This document shows positions 13,501 to 22,611 of a stretch of DNA of 64,000 nucleotides, piece after piece. Origin of the DNA: Beta vulgaris subsp. vulgaris. Taxonomy: Eukaryota > Streptophyta > Magnoliopsida > Caryophyllales > Amaranthaceae. The notes under the pieces were generated by a model, which saw only the letters and a program-made list of their open reading frames with translations, was not told where the DNA came from and did not search any database. Position 1 is the stretch's first letter; every line of letters starts with the position of its first letter. The position numbers and the translations under genes were made by a program. Location: assembly GCF_026745355.1 (NCBI RefSeq), contig NC_079206.1:28456117-28520116 (forward strand), read 5' to 3'.

Positions 13501-16500
13501 TGCAGGCGCCTCGTGTTGATCATTGGGAGGCCGCTTTGCGAGTCATCCGTTATTTGAAGGGTACTCCTGGCCAGGGTATCCTTCTTCGTGCTGATAGTGA
13601 TCTCACACTAGCAGGTTGGTGTGATTCTGATTGGGCTGCTTGTCCTATTACCAGACGATCTCTCACTGGATGGCTTGTTTTTCTTGGTGCTTCTCCTATT
13701 GCTTGGAAGACCAAGAAACAACCCACTGTGTCTCGTTCCTCGGCTGAAGCCGAATACCGCTCCATGGCGGCCATCACTTGTGAGTTGAAGTGGTTAAAGG
13801 GCCTTTTGTTAAGCTTGGGCATTCATCATCCTACTGCTATTCGATTGTTTTGTGACAGTCAATCTGCTCTTCATCTCGCCAAAAATCCGGTGTTCCATGA
13901 GCGTACTAAGCATATTGAGGTTGACTGTCACTTTGTTCGGGATGCTATTACTGACGGTCTCATTGCTCCTTCTTATGTGCACACTACGGAGCAACTTGCT
14001 GATATTTTTACCAAAGCTCTCGGGAAGCTTCAGTTTACTACTCTTCTCGCCAAGTTGGGCATTTATGATCCCCATGCTCCAACTTGAGGGGGGGTATTGA
14101 GCCATATATTTTAGGAATGATTTATTATGTGATAATTGCCTTGTAAGCAGAATATTTAGTTGCTAAACTTGATGTACTATATATTGCCAAAGGATGAATG
14201 AAATGAGGCAAGCAAAATTAAACCTAATCAAACTTGTCAAGTTTCTTTTTTAAAAAAGAAACCTTTCTCTCAAGTCTTATCTTTGTCATCTTATATAATT
14301 ATACATGTTTTTTGCAGCTCAGTGCTCCTTTGGGAATGAACAAACAGCAAATAATAGGAAAGGTCTAAGAAAAATCAGTGAAACTGTCGATATTTCAAGT
14401 AAAAGATGTTTATTCACTGCAGAGTAATTGTTGACAATAGAAAAGTAGACTCATAAAATGCACATGTTCTTACCTGCGTGATTGCACCAAAGCTACCAAG
14501 AGTTATGTTGGGGATGAAATATGGAATGCTAAGCTTCACATTTTTTGGAAAAGCTGCCAGAAAATGCCCAATTTCCTGCAGGAATTAAGTCTACATTCAG
14601 ATACAAGACAAAAGGCCAGAAGGTCAACAAAATGATTAACAGCTCTCCTTTATCCTATTTACCTTCTCCCTAAGATACAATTGCCACTAAGTCAAAGAAA
14701 AAAATTAGTAACTCACTTTTAGTTTACCATCTTAGTGCAACAAATGGTATGACTGTTAACTGTACCAACCAAAACATAGTTATCCTATGAGTGAGGCTTG
14801 AGCAATAAAATCCATTATATAGATACTTGTTCTAGTTTACAAGGTGAGCATCAGCTAAGCTGCTTAAAGTATGCATGATCTGTCTCTACCCACCCCAAAA
14901 GAGTAAGAGTTGTGGAACACCTCTTTACTTCAGAATTATCTCATTGACAAAAGATCCCATGAAAGATAAACATAAAACCCTGAATTCCAGATTTAAAAAT
15001 TAACTGTCTTAAAGATCAAACATAAATTGCCAATAAAATACTGAAAAGGAATTACTCTTGAATTAATCAGGTAAAGTTTCGATAAAGGTAAATAACTTCT
15101 TTACATGGAACATCTGAACTCCCAAGACACCGTAAGCTAGAGGCAGAGCAGCATCCACAAATGGGAGCAACAATTGCATATCTGGAGGTTCAATTGCATC
15201 AGGATCTGTGAAGTACTTCACCACCCCCGGTGGAAGACGATTAATCTGTCAATGACCACAATTGTGACAGTCAAGGTAAATGATAGCCAATTTACAGCTT
15301 ACGCACTATCCAGTAACTAATCAACCACCAAATTACCAACTTCAAGTTAATCTTTTCTGTCCCCATAAAAATTGACTTTGTGAACTATGAAAAGGAAAGC
15401 AAAGATGGGTGCATAATTCTTATGACATTTGTTCAAAACAGAAGAGATTTTTTTGAACAGGAGCACATACAGAGAAAATTGAGATGCAAGTGATTTTTCA
15501 ACACGAATTATTGATGTGATAAATCAATCCTCAGTAAGTCCTCAAGCAGAAAGGTTGTATACAATCTGGGAAAATCATATTTTTCCAAAGAAAATAGAAT
15601 GAAAATAAGAATGCAAGTCATAAGATACACCATATACTCATATAGTAAGCACTAAGCACAGAGAGGAAACTTGAATACATATGGTTAATTCACATACCTG
15701 AGATGCTATGCCTAGCTCAACCGAGGAACCAATGGTCAGAACGAAAAGAAGTAGAGCAATTACATACTGCCAAAGTGTCGTAGGCCCTGGTTCTGAGACC
15801 TCTTTACGCAGCATACCAAAACTGACACGAGGTCCACCCCGAGGATCAGGATCCTCCGAATTAGGTTCCTCCACCATAAAAAGATTGTATTTGTCACCCA
15901 TGAGTTCTGCTAGCAGCTTTTGAAGTTTCTCAAACACTTCCTCTCTTTTCCCCCTCAAGTTCCCCAGGAAAAGAATTCCTTCACCAAGATCACCAAATGG
16001 CTCTTCTTTTGTCACCCAGAAAGTAGAATATCCAAATAATGTTTCCTTGATCAGCTTCACATCAGCTGGATCAACCTTTTCAGGTCCCAGAAGTTCCAAC
16101 AATTTAAAAGAGTCGACTTGGAAATTGTTGTATGGTGTTCCTGCAGGAGACATTGGCGGTGGCTGAAAAAATAATAGGATCAGTGGAGTAGTATACATCC
16201 CAAGCTTGGAAACTCTCTATTGCAGAGGATTCAACTTTGGGAGAGGGTGTTATATTCTTTTCTGAAATCACAAATTTTATCTCCATCAAGTGCATGAAGA
16301 ACCATTATCTAAATAGGATGTCTAACAAAAATTAACCTGTCCCACTAATGCTTATACCAAAATGCTTAAGTGAGACTCCATAATCCCTACATCTCCAAAA
16401 CCCTCTCCACATTAGAAAAAAATTCATCACCTATCACATATGAAATGACAAGAAATGATATCATTCTCTTAAAGTAAATGTTTCCTCTGCGTTTTTATAG

Positions 16501-19500
16501 TTATGTTGTGGCATTGGGGGAAGGGGATATGATACTTTACGAGACCTGTTAATAAGAGAGGGATAGAGAGAGATGGAAAAGGTAACCAAGTGATGAGAAA
16601 TAGATAGAGAACCCATATGCTAAAAAAGGTATTTTGCAACTATAAACATCAATAACACTGTGCTGTAACTACGACGATGGAGGAAGTATTGGATAAATAA
16701 CTTAGAAGAAATAGTGGCCGCGCTTGTTTCATATAAGTTATAACAGGCTGATTGAAATAAGTCAAAATAATATATTAACAAAGAAGATGATTAGGCCACC
16801 ATCAAAAAGAATTTCCGTCAAAGCTAAACTCCTCGCAATTTCTAGTATAATGAGATGAAAATTAGAAGAAATCGAGGCATGTCAAAACCTCATGGAGAAA
16901 GGAATGAAATTCAGGGAACATGACACCTGCAACGTAGTTTCCAAATTCTGGAACAAATTATAGAGTAAAGACATTTCTAAACATTCACCAGCCAGCTTTA
17001 TGCAACCAAAAGTAGTGGACAAGGACGGTGTGACTAAAGATGCTACTTCTTTAGAGAGTATTCATTCTGCGCCCATTTCCAAATTAGAAGAAATCGAGGT
17101 ATGTCAAAACCTCATGGAGAAAGGAATAAAATCCAGGGAACATGACACCTGCAACGTAGTTTCCAAATTCTGGTTCTAAACATTTTCACCAGCCAGCTTT
17201 ATGCAACCAAAAGTAGTGGAAAAGGACGGCGTGACTAAAGATGCTACTTCTTTAGAGAGTATTCATTCTGCGCCCATTTCTAGCATCAGCTGAATGCATC
17301 ACTGATAGGCGGGATTTTTTGCACCTTATATATTAATTGACTAAACCAAACATCTTCATAAATTGATGTATACTTGTTATCTATAATCTAGCAGAAGCTA
17401 AGGATCCGCCAAAAATAACCTTTGTAATATCAGCTAAGTATAATTGACCTCCCTCTATCTCAGTATGGCAAATGGCGAGAATTGGAGCCTCATCCACTAG
17501 GTTTTTTTTGTTGTATTGTTGTATAGTTGTTGCTGATTCTCTTCCAGTTACCTCCTACAATTAGTTACTTATGCGTACTAGATTAAAGACTGATACAATA
17601 AGTAACTGCATACAAGTTTTCATGCTCAAAGTGGATTACATTTGTTATGGATACAATAAGTTTATAAGACGTGAAAGCTTGTGATACGATTGAGAAGGGG
17701 GTTAGACAACATTATAAGCTATGGAAAGGACGTATTGCCCCAAACCATAAAGTACTATACAAATCAAGCCACCATTTCCAAGGTTAACAAAATACTCATA
17801 ATAGTTATTTGTTAGTCTAACTATATGGACAGGATAATCCCCTCATATCCCACCCTCTCATATGCAAACTACAAAGTGTGGCCACACTGTGATTCAGTTT
17901 TGATGCCATTGCTAAGCGTTTAATCTATAATTCCAATTGGAGATATAGAAGAAAGAAAACTCAATTTCTTGAGCATAAGAGACTACTAGGGGTTTAGCGT
18001 ACATGGCTACATGCAAGGGTATTGTAAATCTGTTATTTTATGGTAGTTTATTTTGGTTTAGGAAACCAGTTATTTCTTTACCAGTAGAGTTATTCTGTAG
18101 CAAAAAGTTTATCAAGGTAATTCGACCCTGTTAATTTTTTTTCCTCACCCCTTCAAGTTTATTCAGCATGCCTCTCCATCCAGCAGCCCTGCAGCAGGCG
18201 TTAATTCTGGTGGTTTATTCTGGAAGGCAGCAGCTACTGGTCGAGTGGTGGTTGTTCGTGCACCTCAAAGGTTGGATGGTTTGTTCTGTTCTTAGTCACA
18301 AGGGTAAGTGTTTTCTGTATTATGCTTTGTGATCTGTTGATATTATGGGTGAAAGAAACGGGAAAAAACGGTAAGAAGGTGCAACTTATTCATGATGCAT
18401 CTTCACTTTATTATTTACATCCTTCTGAAGGGACTAGCAATTCACTCACTAAGTATATGTTAAAGGGTGAGAACTTTAATGTTTGGGAAAAGGTTATAAT
18501 TAGTGCTTATGAAGGACGTAATAAATTTGGTTTTGTTAAGGACGTAATAGATGTTGTCAGTTTTGCTGTACAAGATGCTAATGCCCCTGCCACAACATTC
18601 ATCTACACAGGTGACTACCGCTACCAACTTGGACACTCCAGCGTGCTCATTCTATGGGCAGTTTGGACATGATTATGACCGGTGTTATCAACGAGTGGGC
18701 TTCCTCCTACGGGTGGTTGTGGTGGTCATGGAGGCCGTCGTTGAGAGGGAGCCACTGGAACCGAGTAAGGCAGGCACAAGCATCAGCCAATGGTGCTCGT
18801 GTCCCACACCAACAGCCATCCGATGATGCAGCAACTTCTAGCACCTCACCTCGCACCCTGCCAACAGCGACTCTGCACCTACGGGCTTCACCACCGAGCA
18901 AATGCAGCATATTATAACGAGTCTTCTTCAGCCTCTGATAAGATGTTTGGTAAGGAAATTAATAATGTTTGTTTATGCCTCCTTGACAGTGGTGCCTCGC
19001 ACCATATGACAGGAAACTTGGACAATTTATATGATTGTTCAGCCTGCCACCTTGTCCTGTAAGTTTGCCAGATGGTGCAAACTACGGTGGTATCAAAAGG
19101 AAGCATCCGTTTAAGTTCCGGATTGGTGCTTCGGAGCATTCTTTATGTCCATAATTTAAAGTGCAATTTGATTGTTGTTGGCCATCTTATACTTGACTCA
19201 CAGTGTTTTGTGACATTTACTGATCATTTGTGTATTGTACAAGACCGCACGTGGAGAAGGACGATTGACCTAGGTGAACTTCGGAATGGGGTGTACGTCT
19301 TTATGTCTTATGCCGGTGACTCAGCAAATATTGTCTAATTCTGCAACTGTAGACACCATATCTCTTTTGCATCAACGACTCGGACATTCCTCGAGTCAAG
19401 CATCTTTCTTATGTCTCCAGTTAAAGTCGTAAGAGCAATATAAAGAAGCATTTAGATTCTTGTGATGTATGCTTTCGAACAAGCTCGTATGGTGTTTCCT

Positions 19501-22124
19501 TTAAGTGAGAATGATGCAGCTAGTTTGTTTGGTTTAAATTACTGTGATTTATGGGGACCATATACTAAGTTTACATCCTCAGGATCTCACTAGTTTTTGA
19601 CAATTGTGGATGATCATTCTCGTGGTGTTTGGATTTATTTAATTAAGGAGAAAAGTGACTTTCCTTCATGTTTAAGAAATTTTTCTGCCATGGTGAAAAC
19701 ACAATTTGATAAAACTATATAAGTATTTCGATCGGATAATGATACATAATTCACCAAGGGTTCCCTTCTACAGTTTTATCTTGAAAATGGCATTTTATTT
19801 CAAACATCATGTGTAAGTACTCGTCAACAGAACGCTCAGGGTGAACGAAAATACCGTAATATTGTGGAGGTTGCAAGAGCATTAATGTTTCACGCTTCTC
19901 TTCCTATTCGTTTTTGGGTGAACTCGGGGGTTTAGCCCTAGAACTTCTGTCAGGCAGCAGTACATATCATTCACAGAACACCCACAAAACTACTTGAAGG
20001 AAGTGTCCATATGAAAATTTATTTGGTTCTTCTCCCAATTTGGAGTTACTTCGAGTAGTTGGATGTCTTTGTTATGCTCACAACAAGCCTAGAAAGAAGG
20101 ATAAGTTTGGTCCCCGAAGTCATAAATGTGTTTTCTTGGCTTAGCCATTCGGTACAAAAGGGTGGAAGGTCATGGATTTGGAAACCAAGAAGATTTTTGT
20201 ATCATGTGATGTTGGGTTTTAGGAGGATTCTTTTCGTTTTGCGAATGTGCAGATAAAGGAACTTCATGGATCACATAATGCCATTTATGCAGACTTAGAT
20301 TTTGCAACGTACGCCTCCTCAAAACCTCCTACGTCGCCTTCTACAACCATGCCAACATCCTCCATTTCCGCCGAGAGGGAGAGTATTAAGCCACCTCAAG
20401 AAGCTGCTCCTGCTCCAACTATGCGTGTTTATACACACCACCAAAGGAAGACTTCATCCAACCAGGTGGCAGACGCTAGTGCCAGGTCTCAGACAACCCA
20501 CCATGTCATATATTAAGCGAGAATGGACCTGTGCTTGCTAGTTGCTACTGCATCCAATTCTTCAGTAGAGAACGCAATCCCTCCTGCTACGACAGCCCCT
20601 GCGCCAACTATGCGTGTTTTACACGCTGCCCAAGGAGCACTTTATCCAAGCAGGTGGCAAACACTTGTGCCAGGTCTCACCACCTGCGAGCCCACCATGT
20701 TCTTTATTGAACGAGAATGTAGCTACTGCACCCAGTTCTCCAGTAGAGAATGCAATCCCTTCCACTCGTGAGCCTGAAAATGTCACAGTTCCAAGTGATC
20801 AGCCTCGTGTTCGGCGTCCACCATGTTGGTTATCAGGTTATATTTGTCACTCGGCACATACTAAACACCCCATGTCCACTTCACCAGAGTCATTGACTTC
20901 CTCATGTACGCGAGTTACTGATGCAGGGGGTCATTTCAACAGCTCATGTACAGACAAAGTTTCAGTTGGCAGATTTGTTTACTAAGGCCCTTGGCGTTCC
21001 GGCCTTCACTTTTCTACTCTCCAAGTTGGGCGTTTGTGACCTTTACGCTCCCACTTGAGAGGGGGAGTATTGTAAATCTGTTTTTTTTTTTTTTGGGAAG
21101 TTTATTTTGGTTTAGGAAACTAGTTATTATTTCCCAATAGAGTTATTCTGTAGCCAAAAATTTATCAAAGGGCGGCATAGAGCAACCCAATCATGCCCAC
21201 AAGCATCAACATCGCCTCTTCCACAAAGGTAACTTCATTTAGAAATATCACTTTACTTTTCTTCATAACTACAAATAATATCCAAGGTTCAAATCCTCTA
21301 AGATGATTGACCTATGTAATTAAGATGATTGCAATATTTGTGGTGTATTGACATACCAACTGATTGTTTTCACAAACTCTCAAAGACAGTCTATTTGTCT
21401 AACCATGAGAAGCATTTGAGTGACTTTAGTAGGCTTTGGTTTTCAACAGAAATCAAATAGTAGACTAAAACAGAATGCAAGCACGTTATTTAGCACACAA
21501 CCCACACACGCAAGTTCATCAAGCAGGCAAATAATTCGACAGAATGAAAACAAAAGCAATACAAATAGGCAAGTTCTCAATTGATACTTTATCACTATTT
21601 ATCTCGAAAGGTCACTTTTTGTTTGCGCTACTTTTTACATGATTCCTTTATCTAGTAAGGTAAGACGGTATTTTTGTCGACCTACTAATAAAAATGATAA
21701 GATACCAACTGACCTCAGAAGAGGAAAAGGAAGTGGGCTTATTTTCAGACATGAATTCACCAGCACCAATACCATCTTCTCTTTCTTCCACTACTATCTC
21801 TTTCTCTTTTTCTTTCGTGGCCAAATTCGAGTCTTTGGACGAGCTTCCAGCATCAGCATCTTCATCACTATCTTTACTGAAACACAGTAATCGATCAAAT
21901 AAACCCCCATTTTTGTGGGTACTTAAGAACTCCCTTCTCCACCCTTTTTGGCAAAAGTAACAACTATTATTAGACTTAAACCCAAAACTCTCACTAAATA
22001 TTGGAGGTTTCTTGTGTATGGAGGAAGATAATGAGGAAACCCCATTAATGGTGGTTCTGAAATTAAGGGTTATAAGGTTGCTGCTGCTGCACCCAGTAAG
22101 AGTTAACATTGATTCCAAGCTCAT
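4563..22124 (-). CDS. EGY1: EGY1-type chloroplast site-2 zinc metalloprotease (ten exons)
   Basis: Exons in transcript order are 22124-21714, 16162-15698, 15245-15105, 14575-14474, 8404-8193, 6331-6281, 6186-6117, 5000-4932, 4846-4796 and 4721-4563. They total 1731 bases and join to 576 residues with no stop (the Arabidopsis protein is about 548). The Ser/Thr-rich N-terminus looks like a plastid transit peptide. Acidic residues follow to about 137, then the conserved domain (DSFKLLELLGPEKVDPADVK from about 154) and GNLRG at 204-208, typical of EGY proteins. Hydrophobic segments follow. The metal-binding HEIGH is at 339-343, split by intron 3 after the His codon, and the second motif NLLPVGCLDGG is at 470-480 with its Asp at 478. 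The protein ends VTTF as EGY1 does. EGY1 is an ATP-independent thylakoid-membrane protease needed for chloroplast development and photosystem accumulation. Every intron is GT-AG. Transposons in introns 1, 4 and 5 account for most of the gene's length. All motifs are intact, so the gene is probably functional. Confidence 0.96.
6734..8045. mobile_element. Non-autonomous TIR DNA transposon (hAT-like target duplication) in EGY1 intron 5
   Basis: The ends are a perfect 12-bp inverted repeat, CTATGTTACTCC and GGAGTAACATAG. The flanks carry an 8-bp imperfect duplication (ATTTAAAC / ATTTACAC, 7 of 8), the size expected for hAT elements. The subterminal parts share GTGTCGxGT-type words in both orientations. 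No transposase is encoded. A second inverted-repeat element (7228-7647) sits inside. Removing the element would shrink the intron from 1861 to about 550 bp. Confidence 0.65.
7228..7647. mobile_element. MITE with GATCAGAT-type subterminal repeats, nested
   Basis: Terminal inverted repeats GCTATGTTCAGTTCACCT and AGGTGAACTAAACATAGT match at 16 of 18 positions. They are flanked by a perfect 5-bp duplication CTCAG (7223-7227 and 7648-7652). The interior is non-coding, with many tandem CAGATCAGATCAAATCAGAA units at both sides (about 7263-7340 and 7549-7620). At about 420 bp it is a miniature element; the superfamily is unsure. Confidence 0.8.
9052..9197 (+). repeat. 5' LTR of the young Copia element
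   Basis: It begins TATTGAGCC and ends ACTTGTCA, and is identical to the copy at 14095-14239 except for one extra base in the GTGATATATTGCC stretch. At 146 bp it is short for an LTR. It is directly followed by a tRNA-iMet-type primer binding site. Confidence 0.93.
9198..9210 (+). promoter_or_regulatory. Primer binding site (PBS 1) of the Copia element
   Basis: TGGTATCAGAGCC starts directly at the 3' edge of the LTR and is the usual complement of the initiator methionine tRNA 3' end used by plant Copia elements. The same motif occurs again at 9475-9486 after the second LTR-like segment. Confidence 0.9.
9279..9474 (+). repeat. Foreign LTR (TRIM-like) embedded in the Copia leader
   Basis: This 196-bp segment begins TGTTGAAGC and ends TTTAACA, the TG...CA ends of an LTR. 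It is preceded by a polypurine tract (GTGAGGGGGAG) and followed by another PBS (TGGTATCAGAGC at 9475-9486). It shares no sequence with the flanking 146-bp LTRs. Only about 68 bases lie between PBS 1 and this polypurine tract, so that part has the layout of a TRIM (miniature LTR element). Because a complete PPT-LTR-PBS set is present and no target duplication is seen, a template-switch origin looks likelier than a solo-LTR insertion. Confidence 0.7.
9474..14087 (+). CDS. Copia gag-pol polyprotein (intact frame)
   Basis: A single frame of 1537 residues. I take the ATG at 9474, which overlaps the last base of the embedded LTR and the second PBS; an upstream GTG at 9450 also lies in frame. Domains in order: gag with a CCHC zinc knuckle (CTHCHKKGHEVGSC, around residue 268); protease (WIVDTSASNHVTG, near 384); integrase zinc region (LWHHRMGH ... 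CEVC) and catalytic core (HCDLWGPY, QSDNGTEF, TPQQNGRVERK); a Pro-rich linker; reverse transcriptase (MDVHNAFLHGDL, YVDDLIVAG); RNase H (GWCDSDWA, SRSSAEAEYR, FCDSQSAL, DIFTKAL). The protease active site reads DTSA where D-S/T-G-A is expected, a one-base change that probably disables it. Otherwise it is complete. RNA-mediated transposition is its role; it lies antisense within a host intron. Confidence 0.94.
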   Translation: MVSELTITSTSPFFLGPQDRPGDFITPTHLNATNYDHWAADIQMALEARRKFDFLDGTITTYSPPCTASDWSTIHAMLISWIMNTISPEIKGTLSKYRDAKRLWDSLQSRFAMANGPRIQQLTSSLAHCQQSKSMSVAAYYGKLNVSWEELHNHEPIIHCTCCPSCSAGPLHEARRAGRKLHQFLMGLDHDFYGAIRTNILSQDPLPTLDRAYQLVVQAERVRLSQTMPDPSPDVVSYALRAAPRSTASSSSNSQPRIKEDKSHLLCTHCHKKGHEVGSCFEIVGYPEWWEERQQATAGRGSTRSNPPSAAARGRAPVRANVATTAAAVVPAAVAGVAAAPSTLFTADQWKALAGLLGNTKLSDDRLHGMFTTTDWIVDTSASNHVTGDVSLLFDVTSIPNCPVGLPNGTVVMAQQEGSVRLSRALTLTHVLFVPHLHCNLLSVSQLTATLNCSVHFNSDVCAIQDPLRNLIGAAIRRDGLYFFGGGSHIHHVSVSAATSSLTLWHHRMGHPSEKILKLLPPVIHMPGSLNKGCEVCFRAKHPRTSFPISDHKASRIFEKIHCDLWGPYKHVSSCGARYFLTLVDDYSRAVWVYLLVDKTEVFSMFMAFIDMIERQFSQSIKIVQSDNGTEFHCLHDYFTASGILFQTSCVATPQQNGRVERKHQHILNVGRALRFHANLPIFFWGESILTAAHLINRTPTPLLDNKTPYELLFGHPPSYSAIKVFGSLCFAHNLKSKGDKFASRNRKCMFIGYPLGKKGWKLFDLDTQEFLVSQDVKFFEETFPFCDPEAANIDPYTIVPHTDDIHLDFSDYDSFSSPPQIPTSPPLPTNTSPPQNLAQPSLITPGPISPQLPGTRVPTQTRVPSPPHSPSTSGPQVPQNSAHHDSAIPPPAGPHSQAQPASPPTNPDNASPVPCSSTAPSSSLADSSGPPSAPPSPPHIPENSFENSAGPTPPSTDLGHGQRLKTPSVFLRDYVTNTIQVESPSSASSAPLHSSGNPYPIAHYINCQSFSVKYRKFIIALTSVSEPKNFTEAMQDAGWRKSMNDEIRALEENGTWTMEPLPPGKRALGSQWVYRNKFDSAGKLDRQKSRLVVLGNHQKEGIDYTETFAPVAKMVTVRAFLAIAAAKNWELHQMDVHNAFLHGDLDEEVYMKLPPGFESTKPNMVCRLRKSLYGLKQAPRCWFAKLITALKGYGFLQSYSDYSLFTFTQGSIQINVLVYVDDLIVAGNASAALEAFKAYLCACFKMKDLGPLKYFLGIEVARSSSGLFLCQRKYTLDIISEAGLLGSKPADFPIEQNHKLATATGSLLDDPEPYRRLVGQLIYLSVTRPDLAYSVHILSQFMQAPRVDHWEAALRVIRYLKGTPGQGILLRADSDLTLAGWCDSDWAACPITRRSLTGWLVFLGASPIAWKTKKQPTVSRSSAEAEYRSMAAITCELKWLKGLLLSLGIHHPTAIRLFCDSQSALHLAKNPVFHERTKHIEVDCHFVRDAITDGLIAPSYVHTTEQLADIFTKALGKLQFTTLLAKLGIYDPHAPT
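14095..14239 (+). repeat. 3' LTR of the young Copia element
   Basis: 145 bp, matching the 5' LTR apart from a single-base gap. It follows the polypurine tract ACTTGAGGGGGGG and is followed by the target duplication AGTTT. Confidence 0.93.
16860..17282. repeat. Tandem duplication (222-bp period) in EGY1 intron 1
   Basis: Two adjacent copies start at 16860 and 17082 with AATTAGAAGAAATCGAGG and end with ATTCATTCTGCGCCCATTTC. They differ by a few substitutions; copy 2 lacks about 20 bases in the middle (after CCAAATTCTGG). It has no coding content that I recognise and no transposon ends. Confidence 0.85.
18322..21056 (+). pseudogene. Copia gag-pol pseudogene
   Basis: Recognisable pieces in order: gag N-domain (YYLHPSEGTSNSLTKYMLKG ... 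FNVWEK); a zinc knuckle whose second Cys is replaced by Tyr (CSFYGQFGHDYDRC); protease (LLDSGASHHMTGN); integrase core with several stops (CDLWGPYTKFTSSG, FRSDNDT, CVSTRQQN). After integrase the sequence passes straight to the polyprotein C-terminus (LADLFTKALG, about 20960), so RT and most of RNase H are deleted. Multiple frameshifts and stops make it non-functional. The same lineage as the intron-4 element is suggested by the matching C-terminus. Confidence 0.88.
20405..20765 (+). repeat. Imperfect tandem duplication (~190 bp) inside the Copia pseudogene
   Basis: The two units start GCTCCTGCTCCAACTATGCG and GCCCCTGCGCCAACTATGCG and both contain the CAGGTGGCA...GTGCCAGGTCTCA words and end near TTCAGTAGAGAAYGCAATCCC. 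This is the Pro-rich linker between integrase and RT and was presumably duplicated after the element died. Confidence 0.7.
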
Positions 22125-22225
22125 AGATGAAGATGAGATAATAGAGTAATTAAGAATGTATCAATATAATGGTGTTGTTAACATTATATACTTTTCAGAA
22201 TTGAGATAACTGATAAGTGCAAAGA

Positions 22226-22236
22226 AGAGATATAAA
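22226..22236 (-). promoter_or_regulatory. Possible TATA box of EGY1
   Basis: On the - strand the sequence reads TATTTATATC, about 100 bases upstream of the EGY1 start codon. This would put the transcription start roughly 70 bases before the ATG, which is normal for a plant gene. It is positional and motif evidence only. The whole proximal promoter must fit within about 295 bp or reach across the Copia element that starts at 22420. Confidence 0.4.
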
Positions 22237-22419
22237 TAGTAGAGTAAAGACAAGCAGGATTTGTTTTCAGCAGCGTCCAAAGGTTGAGACTTGAGATACG
22301 TGAGATTGAATTTGGTTCTTGTTGGCCGTTGGCTGAGGCCTGAGCTGCCGGCTGGGAATTGGGATAGTTTTATCTTCTTTCTCCTCGTTTTGCTTTTTTA
22401 TTTGGAAAAAATTGATTAG

Positions 22420-22598
22420 TGTAATGAAATATAATATGGATGCCCATTATACCCCCGTTAATATATCCAGGATATTCTATGGTTTTGTTCTCCAAGCAAA
22501 CCCTAACTATTGTATTGTATTGTATATATATACCCCGGACTATATGGAATAAGATATACAACACGATTCTCTCTTCTCTCTTCTGTTTATTTACAACA
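22420..22598 (+). repeat. 5' LTR of the upstream Copia element
   Basis: 179 bp; contains a TATA-like TATATATATACCCC and two extra short repeat units (TTGTA and TCTCTTC) compared with the 3' copy. Confidence 0.92.
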
Positions 22599-22611
22599 TG
22601 TTATCAGCACC
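22599..22611 (+). promoter_or_regulatory. Primer binding site
   Basis: TGTTATCAGCACC follows the LTR directly. It resembles the usual TGGTATCAGAGC site with a few changes, as in other Copia families. Confidence 0.75.

Larger units (their letters stand above)
9052..14239 (+). mobile_element. Young full-length Ty1/copia retrotransposon in EGY1 intron 4
   Basis: It is bounded by two LTRs that differ by one base of length (146 and 145 bp) and by a perfect 5-bp target duplication AGTTT (9047-9051 and 14240-14244). Internal order is PBS, a foreign LTR cassette, one uninterrupted gag-pol ORF, a polypurine tract (about 14083-14094) and the 3' LTR. It lies antisense to EGY1. Near-identical LTRs imply a recent insertion. 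Sequence and LTR ends (TATTG...TCA) relate it to the decayed copy at 18020-21167 and the fragment at 1-205. Confidence 0.95.
18020..21167 (+). mobile_element. Decayed, internally deleted Copia element in EGY1 intron 1
   Basis: LTRs of about 95-100 bp (18020-18114 and 21068-21167, starting TATTGTAAATCTG and ending TTTATCA) are flanked by a perfect 5-bp duplication AAGGG (18015-18019 and 21168-21172). A polypurine tract, GAGAGGGGGAG, precedes the 3' LTR. The LTRs have diverged by several substitutions and a T-run expansion, so this is older than the element in intron 4. It is also antisense to EGY1. At 3.15 kb it has lost most of RT and RNase H. Confidence 0.9.

Noticed and set aside
15708..15923. 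+ strand frame
   Set aside because: It is antisense to EGY1 exon 2, whose protein is clearly conserved.
20247..20985. Overlapping + strand frames rich in Pro/Ser/Thr
   Set aside because: They are shifted readings of the duplicated linker of the decayed Copia polyprotein and not genes of their own.
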